Below are positions 53,127 to 61,238 of a stretch of DNA of 64,000 nt, one piece after another (the stretch's first letter is position 1; every line of letters begins with the position of its first letter). Source of the stretch: Methylorubrum sp. B1-46 (GTDB taxonomy: Bacteria > Pseudomonadota > Alphaproteobacteria > Rhizobiales > Beijerinckiaceae); NCBI RefSeq assembly GCF_021117295.1, contig NZ_CP088247.1, forward strand, positions 1,141,501 to 1,205,500, in the 5' to 3' direction. The position numbers and the translations under genes are program-made. The notes beneath the pieces are model-generated. The model was given only the letters and a program-made list of their open reading frames with translations. It ran no database searches and was not told the DNA's origin.

Positions 53127-54404
53127 CTACTCTGCGGCGATGCGGTGGACGCCGCCGACGGCGCCCGAACCGAGGATGTCGCCGATCTCGGCATCCGTGC
53201 AGCCGAGCACCTCGCGCAGGATCTCGTCCGTATGCTCGCCGAGGAGCGGCGCTCGGGTGACCTCGGTCGGGCTCGCCGAGAGTTTGATCGGATTGCCCAC
53301 CGTCAGGTAGGCGCCGCGCGTCGGGTGGTCGACTTCCACCACCGTCCCGTTCGCTCGCAGCATCGGATCCTCGGCGATCTCCTTCATCGACAGGATCGGC
53401 CCGCACGGAATCTCGTAGGCGTTGAGGATCTCCATCGCCTCGAACTTGTCGTGCTTCATCGTCCAGGCTTCGATGCGCGTGAAGATCTCGTTGAGATGCG
53501 GAAGCCTCGCCTTCGGCGTGGCGTAGGCCGGATCGTCCTTCCAGTCCGGCTCGCCGATGATGTCGCAGATCGAGCCCCAGACCGCCCCTTGCGTGATGAA
53601 GTAGATGTAGGCGTTGGGATCCTGTTCCCAGCCCTTGCACTTCAGGATGCGGCCGGGCTGGCCGCCGCCGGAATCGTTGCCCGCCCGCGGCACCGCCTCG
53701 CCGAAGGGGACGCCCTCGCCGTACTGGCTGTATTCCATCAGCGGGCCATGGCCGAGACGCTGCTGGTCGCGCAGCTTCACCCGGCAGAGGTTGAGCACCC
53801 CGTCCTGCATCGCGCAGTCGACCCGCTGCCCCTGCCCCGTCTGGGTGCGCTGGTAGAGCGCCGTGACGATGCCGAGCGCAAGGTGCAGGCCGGTGCCGGA
53901 ATCGCCGATCTGGGCGCCCGAGACCATCGGCACGCCGTCGCGCCAGCCGGTGGTGGAGGCCGCGCCCCCGACGCATTGGGCGACGTTCTCGTAGACCTTG
54001 CAATCTTGATAGCGACCGGGGCCGAAGCCCTTCACCGAGGCCAGGATCAGCCCCGGATTGGCGGTCTGGAGCTTCTCCCAGGTCAGCCCCATGCGGTCGA
54101 GCGCACCGGGGGCAAAGTTCTCGACCAGCACGTCGCACTCGGCAATCAGACGCCAAAGGATGGCATTACCCTTCGGGTTCTTGGCGTCGAGCGTGATCGA
54201 GCGCTTGTTGTGGTTCAGCATCGTGAAATAGAGGCTGTCCACACCGGGAAGGTCCTGCAGTTGCTGGCGCGTGGCATCGCCCGCGCCCGGCCGCTCGACC
54301 TTGATCACGTCGGCTCCGAACCAAGCGAGCAGTTGCGTGCAGGTCGGCCCCGACTGGACGTGGGTGAAGTCGAGGATCCGAACGCCTTCGAGCGCCTTGC
54401 CCAT
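53127..54404 (-). CDS. class III CoA-transferase, Frc-like (oxalate CoA-transferase), second copy
   Basis: 425 aa from ATG 54404 with GGAGGAG upstream. [22 protein letters not shown], catalytic Asp168 in [11 protein letters not shown], and the loop [10 protein letters not shown] in which the first Gly of Frc's tetraglycine loop is Ser. It is clearly an oxalate-type transferase but the loop change may alter the CoA donor, for example acetyl- or succinyl-CoA instead of formyl-CoA. It is transcribed divergently from gntR. Confidence 0.88.
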   Translation of the reverse strand: MGKALEGVRILDFTHVQSGPTCTQLLAWFGADVIKVERPGAGDATRQQLQDLPGVDSLYFTMLNHNKRSITLDAKNPKGNAILWRLIAECDVLVENFAPGALDRMGLTWEKLQTANPGLILASVKGFGPGRYQDCKVYENVAQCVGGAASTTGWRDGVPMVSGAQIGDSGTGLHLALGIVTALYQRTQTGQGQRVDCAMQDGVLNLCRVKLRDQQRLGHGPLMEYSQYGEGVPFGEAVPRAGNDSGGGQPGRILKCKGWEQDPNAYIYFITQGAVWGSICDIIGEPDWKDDPAYATPKARLPHLNEIFTRIEAWTMKHDKFEAMEILNAYEIPCGPILSMKEIAEDPMLRANGTVVEVDHPTRGAYLTVGNPIKLSASPTEVTRAPLLGEHTDEILREVLGCTDAEIGDILGSGAVGGVHRIAAE

Positions 54405-54583
54405 CGCAGGTCTCCTCCCCAGGAGAGTAGCCACTTGGTCTGCGCCCGTCAGCCGATGGCGTCGGCGGGAGCGCATGTCGAGAAGCCGGGCCGGTCTTGA
54501 GCACCGTGCACACCAGCCACCTCCGAGGGGAGGCTGCTCTGCGCCCAGCGAATGCCGAAGCTCTCGACTTCAAGGTTTCTTTC

Positions 54584-54600
54584 TGGCATACCAGATGCCA
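54584..54600. promoter_or_regulatory. candidate GntR operator between second CoA-transferase and gntR
   Basis: TGGCAT-ACCAG-ATGCCA; TTCTGGCATACCAGAT fits the perfect palindrome at 40341 in 14 of 16 positions. About 180 bp from both starts, so it may serve autoregulation and the transferase at once. Confidence 0.7.
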
Positions 54601-54785
54601 GACGTCAACGTTTGCGAGTTTCGGGATCTCGATCCGCGCGGGCTCGTGAGCAGAATCCGGAGGTATAAGCCGGGCGCATGGGTGCGGTCGGCTTGTCTTC
54701 CCCGAGGCGAGGCGCCATGCTCGAACGGCTCGATGCCCCATCTCCGGACCCGCATCCCCATCGGCATCAAGGTCGATCCGAAGCG

Positions 54786-55469
54786 ATGGAAAATCTCTCG
54801 ATCAAGCCGATCGTCCCGGCGACGAGCCTGAGAACGCTCGCCTACGAGGCGCTGAAATCCGCCATCACCAACATGGACATCTACGGCCAATCCGGAGATG
54901 TGCGGCTGGACGAACGCGGCCTTTCGCAGACGCTCGGCGTGAGCCGCACGCCGATCCGCGAGGCGCTGACGGTGCTGGAGCAGGAAGGGTTCGTGCGCAA
55001 CGAGCCCCGGCGCGGCGTGTTCGTCGTCAAGAAGACGAAGCGCGAGATCGTCGGCATGATCCAGGCCTGGGCGGCGCTGGAGAGCATGGCGGCCCGGCTC
55101 GCCTGCACCGCCGCCTCGGACGAGGATCTGGCCTCCCTGCGCCGTTGCTTCCCCGAATTCTTCGACGGCAAGCCCTACGAGCATCTCGGTGAATACTCGG
55201 AAGCCAACATCCGCTTTCACCAGAAGATCATCTCGCTCGGCCACAGTGAGGTGATCAAGGATCTGACCAGCAATCTGCTGATGCACGTGCGCGGCATCCG
55301 CAATACGGCGCTCCGACAGGGCGACCGCGCCTCGAAGTCGATCGAGGAGCATGTGCAGATCATCGAGGCGCTGGAGGCCCGCGACGCGGAGCGCGCCGAA
55401 CGACTCGTGCGCGACCACGGCCTGGGCCTCGCCGACCACGTCCAGCGCTACGGCAATCATCTCGACTGA
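54786..55469 (+). CDS. GntR-family (FCD/FadR-type) transcriptional regulator
   Basis: 227 aa from ATG 54786. The winged HTH is LDERGLSQTLGVSRTPIREALTVLEQEGFVRNEPRRGVFVV; the all-helical FCD effector domain follows with the metal-ligand-type residues in NIRFHQKIISLGHSEV and IEEHVQIIEALEARD. FCD regulators bind organic acids or acyl-CoAs and recognise TGG...CCA palindromes. The matching palindrome set across the island makes it the best candidate for the oxalate regulator. Effector (oxalate, oxalyl-CoA, formyl-CoA) is unknown. Confidence 0.9.
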   Translation: MENLSIKPIVPATSLRTLAYEALKSAITNMDIYGQSGDVRLDERGLSQTLGVSRTPIREALTVLEQEGFVRNEPRRGVFVVKKTKREIVGMIQAWAALESMAARLACTAASDEDLASLRRCFPEFFDGKPYEHLGEYSEANIRFHQKIISLGHSEVIKDLTSNLLMHVRGIRNTALRQGDRASKSIEEHVQIIEALEARDAERAERLVRDHGLGLADHVQRYGNHLD

Positions 55470-55879
55470 GGTCTTCCCGCGCTCTGTCCGGCCCGGTGGG
55501 CGTGGCGAGGCCAGCGGCTTTCGCGACGCCTGACGCGGCCCAAACTCATCCGCCAGAGCGCTGAAACGCGCGCAATCGACCGCGCGCCTCACTTGAGAAC
55601 TGCCCGCAAAAGCCGGCTGCGGCCTCGCCTGATCAGGCGAATACAGATCCCCGAGGCCGCCGAAGCCAGTCGACCGGCTCGGACGGCCGCGCTTTTCTGC
55701 GCGGGCTCGTGACGACGCGGCGGCATCTCCCCCTTCGTCACATTTATTCCTCCCCCTTTTCGTTTCCTGAAGGGTTCGTTCATCGGGCGTTCCTAGAGCA
55801 CGGGCGATGGTGCGGGCGAAAGCCTAGCCATTGGACTGGTTCCTCAAGTCCTCCACGCCGCCGACTTCGGACAACGCCC
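55470..55879. other. intergenic region, no gene recognised
   Basis: 410 bp between gntR and the GT4 gene. An inverted pair around GCGGCCTCGCCTGATCAGGCG sits near 55620-55640. AT-rich promoter-like DNA lies at 55738-55770 before the GT4 gene. Open frames here lack support. Confidence 0.4.
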
Positions 55880-56974
55880 TTGAAGATCGCCGTCATCGCC
55901 CATCTCAAGTTCCCGATCGGACAGCCCTATCTGGGCGGCCTCGAGATGCACACGCATCACTTGGCCGGCGCGCTGCGGGCGCGCGGTCACAGGGTGACCC
56001 TGTTCGCCTCCGAAGGCTCGGATCCGGCCCTGGTTCCCAACCCCGTCTGTCCGCCGACCGGCGACGCCCTGGGCGATCCGGTGGCCTGCGAGCGGATCGA
56101 GCGGGCCGAGCTTGCGGCCTACGAGCGCATCATGGAGGCGGTCGCCCGCGGCGGGTTCGACATCGTGCACAACAACAGCCTGCACGATCTGCCCCTGCGC
56201 GCGAGCCACACGCTCCCCGTGCCGATGACGACGGCGCTCCACACGCCGCCCTTCGAATCGCTGGCCGAGGGCGTCCGCGCGGCCAAGCCCGGCATGATCT
56301 TCGCCGCCGTCTCGCCGTCGCTGGCGCAGGAATGGCAGCCGCTCGTGCCGGATGCCCGCGTCATCGGCAACGGCATCGACCTCTCGACCTTCGCCTTCAG
56401 TCCGTTCGCCGACCCGGCCGCCTACGTGTTCTGGAGCGGGCGGATCGTGCCCGAGAAAGGCACGCATCTGGCCATCGACGCGGCCCGCGAGGCCGGGATG
56501 CGCCTGCGCTTTGCCGGCCCGAAGCCGAACCCGCGCTACTGGGACGAATGGATCGCCCCGCGGCTCGGGGAGGACGTCACCTATGTCGGTCATCTCTCTC
56601 ATCGCGAGCTGGCGCATCAGCTCGGCGGCGCGCGGGCGGCCATCGTCTCGCCGCGCTGGGAGGAGCCGTTCGGCCTCGTCGTCGCCGAGGCGCTGGCCTG
56701 CGGCACGCCGGTCGCCGCCTTCGGCCGCGGCGCGATTCCCGATATCGTCGACCGCCTCTCCGGCGCTCTCGCCCCGGCCGACGACGTGGCGGCGCTCGCC
56801 CGCGCGATCCAGCGCGCCGTCACCCTCGAACGCCGCGCCTGCCGCCGCCGGGCCGAGACGCTCTACGACGCCGACGTGATGACCGACGGCTACGAGGAAC
56901 TCTACCGCGAGGTGCTGGCCGGCGCGCCGGCCAACAGCACCCGCACCGCCCTGTTCGAACGCCCGGCGGCCTGA
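55880..56974 (+). CDS. GT4-family glycosyltransferase
   Basis: 364 aa. The first conserved residues KIAVIAHLKFPIGQPYLGGLEMHTHHLA follow directly on a TTG at 55880, which I take as start; the in-frame sequence upstream does not look coding. GT-B fold: FASEGSDPAL, VHNNSLHDLPLR, then the C-terminal donor domain YVFWSGRIVPEKGTHLAIDAA and the GT4 ExFGLxxxE motif as EEPFGLVVAEALACGTPV. A retaining transferase on a soluble or lipid acceptor. The next gene starts 6 bp after its stop. Confidence 0.88.
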   Translation: MKIAVIAHLKFPIGQPYLGGLEMHTHHLAGALRARGHRVTLFASEGSDPALVPNPVCPPTGDALGDPVACERIERAELAAYERIMEAVARGGFDIVHNNSLHDLPLRASHTLPVPMTTALHTPPFESLAEGVRAAKPGMIFAAVSPSLAQEWQPLVPDARVIGNGIDLSTFAFSPFADPAAYVFWSGRIVPEKGTHLAIDAAREAGMRLRFAGPKPNPRYWDEWIAPRLGEDVTYVGHLSHRELAHQLGGARAAIVSPRWEEPFGLVVAEALACGTPVAAFGRGAIPDIVDRLSGALAPADDVAALARAIQRAVTLERRACRRRAETLYDADVMTDGYEELYREVLAGAPANSTRTALFERPAA

Positions 56975-56979
56975 GCGCC

Positions 56980-58068
56980 ATGTCCGCACGCCCCGGCCCG
57001 GCCGTCGTCTGCATCCCGGCCCGCAACGAGGCTGAGCGCCTTCCGCGCCTGCTGCGGGCGCTCGCTGCGCAGGACGGGTTCTCGGCGGACGCGCCCTTGA
57101 GGGTCGTGATCGTGGTGAACAACTGCACCGACGGCACGGTCGAGGCGGTGCGCGCCCTCGAAGGTTCGGGCGCGCTCTCCACCCTGGCATTGCGCCTGAT
57201 CGCGGCGACCTTTCCGGCCGCCGAGGCCCATGTCGGCACCGCCCGCCGCCGTGCCCTCGATGCGGGCGCCGAGTGGCTGGAGAGCGAGGGGGCGCCCGAT
57301 GGCGTGCTCCTCACCACCGATGCCGATGCGCGGCTCGTCCCCGGCTGGGTCGCGGCGAATCTGCGTGCCCTGGAGGAGGCGGAGATCGTCGGCGGCCGGC
57401 TGGTGATCGACGACGAGGGCAACGCGGATCCCGCGCTCGCCGCCTTCCACGCACGGGTCGAGCGCTACTGGTCGGGCGTGCGCGCCCTCGAAGACGCGCT
57501 CGATCCCCCGCCCCATGACCCCTCGCCGCGCCACGGCGACCACACGGGGGGAAGCCTCGCACTTTGCGCCTCGCTCTATCGCGCGGTCGGCGGCCTGCCG
57601 GCCCTGCCCCGCGGCGAGGACAACGCCCTAGTCGGTGCCGTGCAGCGGGCGGGTGGGCGTCTGCGCCACTGCCCCGACGTGGCGGTGCTCGTCTCAGCCC
57701 GCACCGCCGGCCGGGCCGAGGGCGGCATGGCGACCGAGATGCTGCGCCGCGCTCGCGTCGTGCGCGAGGGCGAGGCCTACCGCCTGCCTGTGGCGGCTCA
57801 TTGGGAGCGGATCATCCTGCGCCGGGCCGCTCTGCGCCGCGCCTATCGCGAGGGCACCGCGCCCGCTGCCCTGCACGCGCTCGGATTCGATGCGGAGGAC
57901 CTCGCCGCCATCGATCTGCCGGCCTGCCCTAACGACATCGCTTTCGTGGAGCGCGCCCATGCGCGCCTCGAGGCGCGGGACGGCCCCGCCCCGGAATGCG
58001 GCCTCGACGAGGCGCTTACAGCGCTCGACTCTCTCTGTGCGGCCCTGCGGCGCGACCGGGCGGCGTGA
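56980..58068 (+). CDS. GT2-family glycosyltransferase
   Basis: 362 aa from ATG 56980. VVCIPARNEAERLPRLLRAL, VVNNCTDGTVEAV and the metal-binding LLTTDADARLVPGW form the GT-A donor site; HTGGSLALCASLYRAVGGLP and GEDNALVGAVQRAGGRL complete it. No membrane helices. Six bp after the GT4 gene, same operon. Substrate unknown. Confidence 0.86.
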   Translation: MSARPGPAVVCIPARNEAERLPRLLRALAAQDGFSADAPLRVVIVVNNCTDGTVEAVRALEGSGALSTLALRLIAATFPAAEAHVGTARRRALDAGAEWLESEGAPDGVLLTTDADARLVPGWVAANLRALEEAEIVGGRLVIDDEGNADPALAAFHARVERYWSGVRALEDALDPPPHDPSPRHGDHTGGSLALCASLYRAVGGLPALPRGEDNALVGAVQRAGGRLRHCPDVAVLVSARTAGRAEGGMATEMLRRARVVREGEAYRLPVAAHWERIILRRAALRRAYREGTAPAALHALGFDAEDLAAIDLPACPNDIAFVERAHARLEARDGPAPECGLDEALTALDSLCAALRRDRAA

Positions 58069-58111
58069 GGCCGGCCGGCGCCCGACACGAGATCGCCTCG
58101 GTCCCGACGCG

Positions 58112-58203
58112 CGTCATTGCGAGGCGAAGCCGAAGCAATCCAGGCCCTGACCTTTTCGGAGAGGGCGCGACCTGGAGCGCTTCGCTGACTCCTGCGATGA
58201 CGG
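58112..58203. repeat. palindromic intergenic repeat (CGTCATTGCGAGG type), long form
   Basis: The first 28 nt match the element at 25985 with one mismatch. Here the other arm is present: CTCCTGCGATGACG near the right end is the inverted, slightly eroded copy of CGTCATTGCGAGG, so the whole unit can fold on itself. Confidence 0.6.
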
Positions 58204-58282
58204 GGTCCGGCAAATTCCGGCATCATCGGCAGGATCTGTGTAAGGCGACCGCCGCTTGGAGCGGGACGCGTGGGGAACTGGC

Positions 58283-59332
58283 ATGACTCGTCCGGTCGGC
58301 TACTACGTCCACCATCAGGGGGCCGGGCACCTTCAGCGGGCGATCGCGCTCGCGCGGGCGCTCGACGCGCTGGGGCGGCCCTGCACCCTGATGGGCAGCT
58401 TCAGTGGACTCGACATCGCGGGCGCACCCGGCCCCGTGCTCGACCTGCCCGACGACCGCCTGGATCGCAGCTTCGACGGGCAGGACGGCGCAGACCAGCG
58501 CCCCGAATGCTTCCACTACGTGCCGCTGAACCATCCCGGCATCCGCGCACGGATGGGCCGGATCGCGGCCTGGGCAGCGGAGAACGACCCGGCGCTGATC
58601 GTCGTCGACGTCTCGGCGGAGGTGGCCTTGCTCGCCCGGCTGCTATCAGTGCCGAGCCTCGTCGTGCGCCTGTCCGGCACTCGCACCGACCGGCCGCATC
58701 TGGAAGCCTTCCGGGCCGCTTCGCGCCTGCTCGCTCCGTTCCCCGAGGCGCTCGACGGTGGGCACGTGCCGGATTGGGTGCGCGAAAAGACGCTCTACAG
58801 TGGCTTTCTCGGCGGCGCGCCCGCACGGCTCGCGCCTGAGGAGGACGGACGCATCGTGGTGGTGTTCGGCCGCGGCGGCGAGGGCGGGCGGCTGGAGGCA
58901 CTGATCGAGGCCGCTGAGGCGGTGCCGGAACGCGCGTGGCACGTGCTCGGGCCGGTCACCGGCACGGGGACAGCCCCGAAAAACCTGAACCTGCACGGCT
59001 GGGTCACGGATGTGCGCCCGCATCTCGCGCCCGCCGCCCTCGTGGTCGGGGGTGCGGGCGACGGGCTCGTCACCGCGGTGGCGGCCCTGGGCAAGCGCTT
59101 CCTCTGTCTGCCCGAGCCGCGCGCCTACGACGAGCAGGAGGCCAAGGCGCAGGCGCTGGAGCGGCTCGGCGCGGCGGTCGTCCATCGCGGTTGGCCGGAA
59201 ACGACGGCATGGCCGCATCTCGTGACCAGAGGTCTTGGCCTCGACCCGGAGATCGTCCGGCGCCTCGCGGAGCCCGATGCGCTGGCGCAAACGGCCGGCG
59301 CGATCGAGGCGTTATGCCGGGACGCCGGCTGA
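58283..59332 (+). CDS. GT28/MurG-like glycosyltransferase
   Basis: 349 aa from ATG 58283 with GGGGAA upstream. N-terminal VGYYVHHQGAGHLQRAIALA, a glycine-rich loop like MurG's GGTGGH, and a C-terminal donor half: VVVFGRGGEGGRLEAL, NLNLHGWVTDVRPHLAPAALVVGGAGDG and FLCLPEPRAYDEQEAKA. These fit the GT28 C-terminal domain that holds UDP-sugar. The stop codon lies on the left end of the 103-nt repeat. Confidence 0.82.
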   Translation: MTRPVGYYVHHQGAGHLQRAIALARALDALGRPCTLMGSFSGLDIAGAPGPVLDLPDDRLDRSFDGQDGADQRPECFHYVPLNHPGIRARMGRIAAWAAENDPALIVVDVSAEVALLARLLSVPSLVVRLSGTRTDRPHLEAFRAASRLLAPFPEALDGGHVPDWVREKTLYSGFLGGAPARLAPEEDGRIVVVFGRGGEGGRLEALIEAAEAVPERAWHVLGPVTGTGTAPKNLNLHGWVTDVRPHLAPAALVVGGAGDGLVTAVAALGKRFLCLPEPRAYDEQEAKAQALERLGAAVVHRGWPETTAWPHLVTRGLGLDPEIVRRLAEPDALAQTAGAIEALCRDAG

Positions 59333-59433
59333 TACGGTCTCCGCTCGATCAGAGCGGGGAGCGGATCAGCAAGCCCGCGCGGCGCTTGAGCGAAGCCCAA
59401 ATCCGCCATCCCGAAGGGATTAAACGGATTTGG
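59331..59433 (+). repeat. 103-nt double stem-loop repeat, copy B
   Basis: Same length and strong similarity to the copy at 46165 read in reverse. Here the first stem is degenerate (GATACGGTCTCCG against CGGGGAGCGGATC) while the second, CCAAATCCG/CGGATTTGG, is perfect; in copy A the reverse holds. Confidence 0.75.
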
Positions 59434-59510
59434 TCTGAGCGGCGCTCACGCCCGTCAGATCGTCCGAATCGGCTCGAAAACGCCAGGCACCGGCGCGGGC
59501 CGATGCGTTC

Positions 59511-59798
59511 TCATTTGTCGTTCGTCGTTCCCGGGGAGGTCTCCCGTCCCGTGGTGCCGGGGCCCGATGCGCCACTCGTGCGCGGCTTGTCGGACAGCAC
59601 GCCGGCGCCGTCGCGGGTGATGCCGCCGCTGCCCGGATTCGGATTGCTGCTCCTGGCCGTGCCGGTCTGATCGTTGACGCCGGCATTGCCGAAGCTGCCG
59701 GCCCGGCCGGCGCCGCCGCCCGTATCCTGGGCTGCGACCGGCCCGGCTGCGAGGATCACGACTCCGAGCACGACGGTGCCGAGCCATCGTCCGTTCAT
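59511..59798 (-). CDS. small secreted Gly/Ser/Thr-rich protein
   Basis: 95 aa. A signal peptide MNGRWLGTVVLGVVILAAGPVAAQ, then a low-complexity disordered tail rich in Gly, Ser, Thr, Asn (GGAGRAGSFGNAGVNDQTG). RBS AGGAGG before the ATG. Exported, likely periplasmic. No family known to me. Confidence 0.6.
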   Translation of the reverse strand: MNGRWLGTVVLGVVILAAGPVAAQDTGGGAGRAGSFGNAGVNDQTGTARSSNPNPGSGGITRDGAGVLSDKPRTSGASGPGTTGRETSPGTTNDK

Positions 59799-59838
59799 CG
59801 CGATCCTCCTCGTTGGTGCTCTCGATCGGCCGAGTCGG

Positions 59839-60141
59839 TCAGCGCTTCGGCGTGAAGGTCGGATCGCTGATGCGGCGCAAATTTTCCGGCGGGGTCGCTG
59901 CCTCGACGGCTTCGACCGACTCGATGCTCCCGCCGGAGATGGCGTCGAGCCGGTCGAAATCGGAGGCGATGCGTGCCGCTTGAGCCTGCCCACCTGGGTC
60001 CTCCTGCAGCACGCGCTGCAGGTCGGCAGGACGAGCGACGTCGAGCGGGCTGTCCTGCCCGAAATCCTGACCGTTGCGGTCGGCGTAAGCGTTGAATTCG
60101 CGAAGGGAATGGCGATCGGGCTTGCCGCGGCTCTCGTCCAT
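59839..60141 (-). CDS. small hydrophilic protein
   Basis: 100 aa beginning MDESRGKPDRHSLREFNAYA, then RVLQEDPGGQAQAARIASDFD. Hydrophilic, helical, no signal. RBS AGGAG. Unknown; second of a run of small minus-strand genes. Confidence 0.55.
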   Translation of the reverse strand: MDESRGKPDRHSLREFNAYADRNGQDFGQDSPLDVARPADLQRVLQEDPGGQAQAARIASDFDRLDAISGGSIESVEAVEAATPPENLRRISDPTFTPKR

Positions 60142-60199
60142 GGCTTTTCTCCTGATGCGAAACGGATCCGTCCGCTCGATGTCGGCTCGACGCGCCGCC

Positions 60200-60427
60200 T
60201 CAATGGGAGCGGTCGGTGCGGTCGGGGGCGTTGCCCATGGTGCTGTGGGTGTGGTGCGCATCGCGCTCGCCGCCGCCCCCGGACACGCCGGATTTGGAAT
60301 GGTTGGTCGGGCTGCCCGGCGTCGGCCCGTGATCGGGCTCGACATAGGGCTTCGAGCGGTCCTGATGGCTGCTGCCCGGCCCGCCGTGATGGCGGTTGGT
60401 GTTGGGATGCTTCGAGGAAGTGCTCAT
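60200..60427 (-). CDS. small disordered His/Ser/Gly-rich protein
   Basis: 75 aa: MSTSSKHPNTNRHHGGPGSS and then many Asp, His and Ser (ERDAHHTHSTMGNAP). Fully disordered in appearance. Starts one base after the preceding gene's stop, so coupled to it. Unknown, perhaps stress related. Confidence 0.5.
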   Translation of the reverse strand: MSTSSKHPNTNRHHGGPGSSHQDRSKPYVEPDHGPTPGSPTNHSKSGVSGGGGERDAHHTHSTMGNAPDRTDRSH

Positions 60428-60610
60428 TCAGCGATCCTGCTGGTAGCCCTGATGGGTGGTGTTGACCTTCGAGTTGCCGGCCTGGCCGATCTTGTCCGGA
60501 TCCTTCGTCTGTGAAGAGGCCTGGCCCTGAACAGGGGCGGTCTCGGGCGCGCTGCCCGGCCCTTTGTCTGACCGGTTGGCGGGCGGAACGGGCGGAGGCT
60601 TGGTGCTCAT
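60428..60610 (-). CDS. small disordered Pro/Gln-rich protein
   Basis: 60 aa: MSTKPPPVPPANRSDKGPGS followed by ETAPVQGQASSQTKDPDKI and NTTHQGYQQDR. Similar composition to its neighbour and directly abutting it. No family known to me. Confidence 0.48.
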   Translation of the reverse strand: MSTKPPPVPPANRSDKGPGSAPETAPVQGQASSQTKDPDKIGQAGNSKVNTTHQGYQQDR

Positions 60611-60985
60611 TGAAACTCCGGGGTTCGCGTGTCGGCGACGATGCCTGAAGAACCGGCCAGCGCCCGAAGAGTTCGGATTGATCATTGAAACTTTTCAGCC
60701 AAGCCTTCGATCAAGACCTCGGCTCTTTCGCTGTTACACCAGATATTTCCAAGACATAGGCGATGCGCCATGCGCACGCACGGGACGAAAATGCTTCTCG
60801 ATGTGACTGCGTGTGCTTTCAAGGAACATCGTCCCCGAGAGAGCTACAGCCCCAAACCTGCGAGACGGCACCGGCCGGAGCCAGCTGCTCTCGGATCGTC
60901 GTCTCCGGCTTGAACCGCGAGCCGATCCGATCGGTTTCGCAGCACACCCGGCGGCACGGCCGTCGGTGCGAGGAGGGAGCCGAAG
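60611..60985. other. divergent region, no gene recognised
   Basis: 375 bp between the small minus-strand genes and the 78-aa plus-strand gene; AT-rich around 60680-60760, where a promoter for the small genes is likely. Confidence 0.4.
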
Positions 60986-61222
60986 ATGGCTATGGCACGA
61001 GACGGCGAAGACCGGGCCGAGGGATTTGCCGGGGAGAGCGTGGCCGGCTCCCACGGACATCCGAGCCTGAGCAGCCCGGACCACGCGGAGGCCGGCGACG
61101 GCAGCCCGAGCCACCGCAGCCTGACGGGCGGGACATCGCCGCGGCCTGCCAGGAGTGAGACGACCGAGAATGACGAGGCGAGCGGGACGGTACCGGCCGA
61201 TCCGGCCTCCGGCAGCCGGTGA
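60986..61222 (+). CDS. small hydrophilic disordered protein
   Basis: 78 aa. MAMARDGEDRAEGFAGESVA, then Ser/His/Pro/Thr-rich to the end. GGAGGG stands 10 bp before the ATG, which supports a real gene. It runs into the 3' end of the GT2 gene on the opposite strand. Unknown. Confidence 0.45.
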   Translation: MAMARDGEDRAEGFAGESVAGSHGHPSLSSPDHAEAGDGSPSHRSLTGGTSPRPARSETTENDEASGTVPADPASGSR

Positions 61223-61238
61223 GGCGCTTTTCCTGCGC

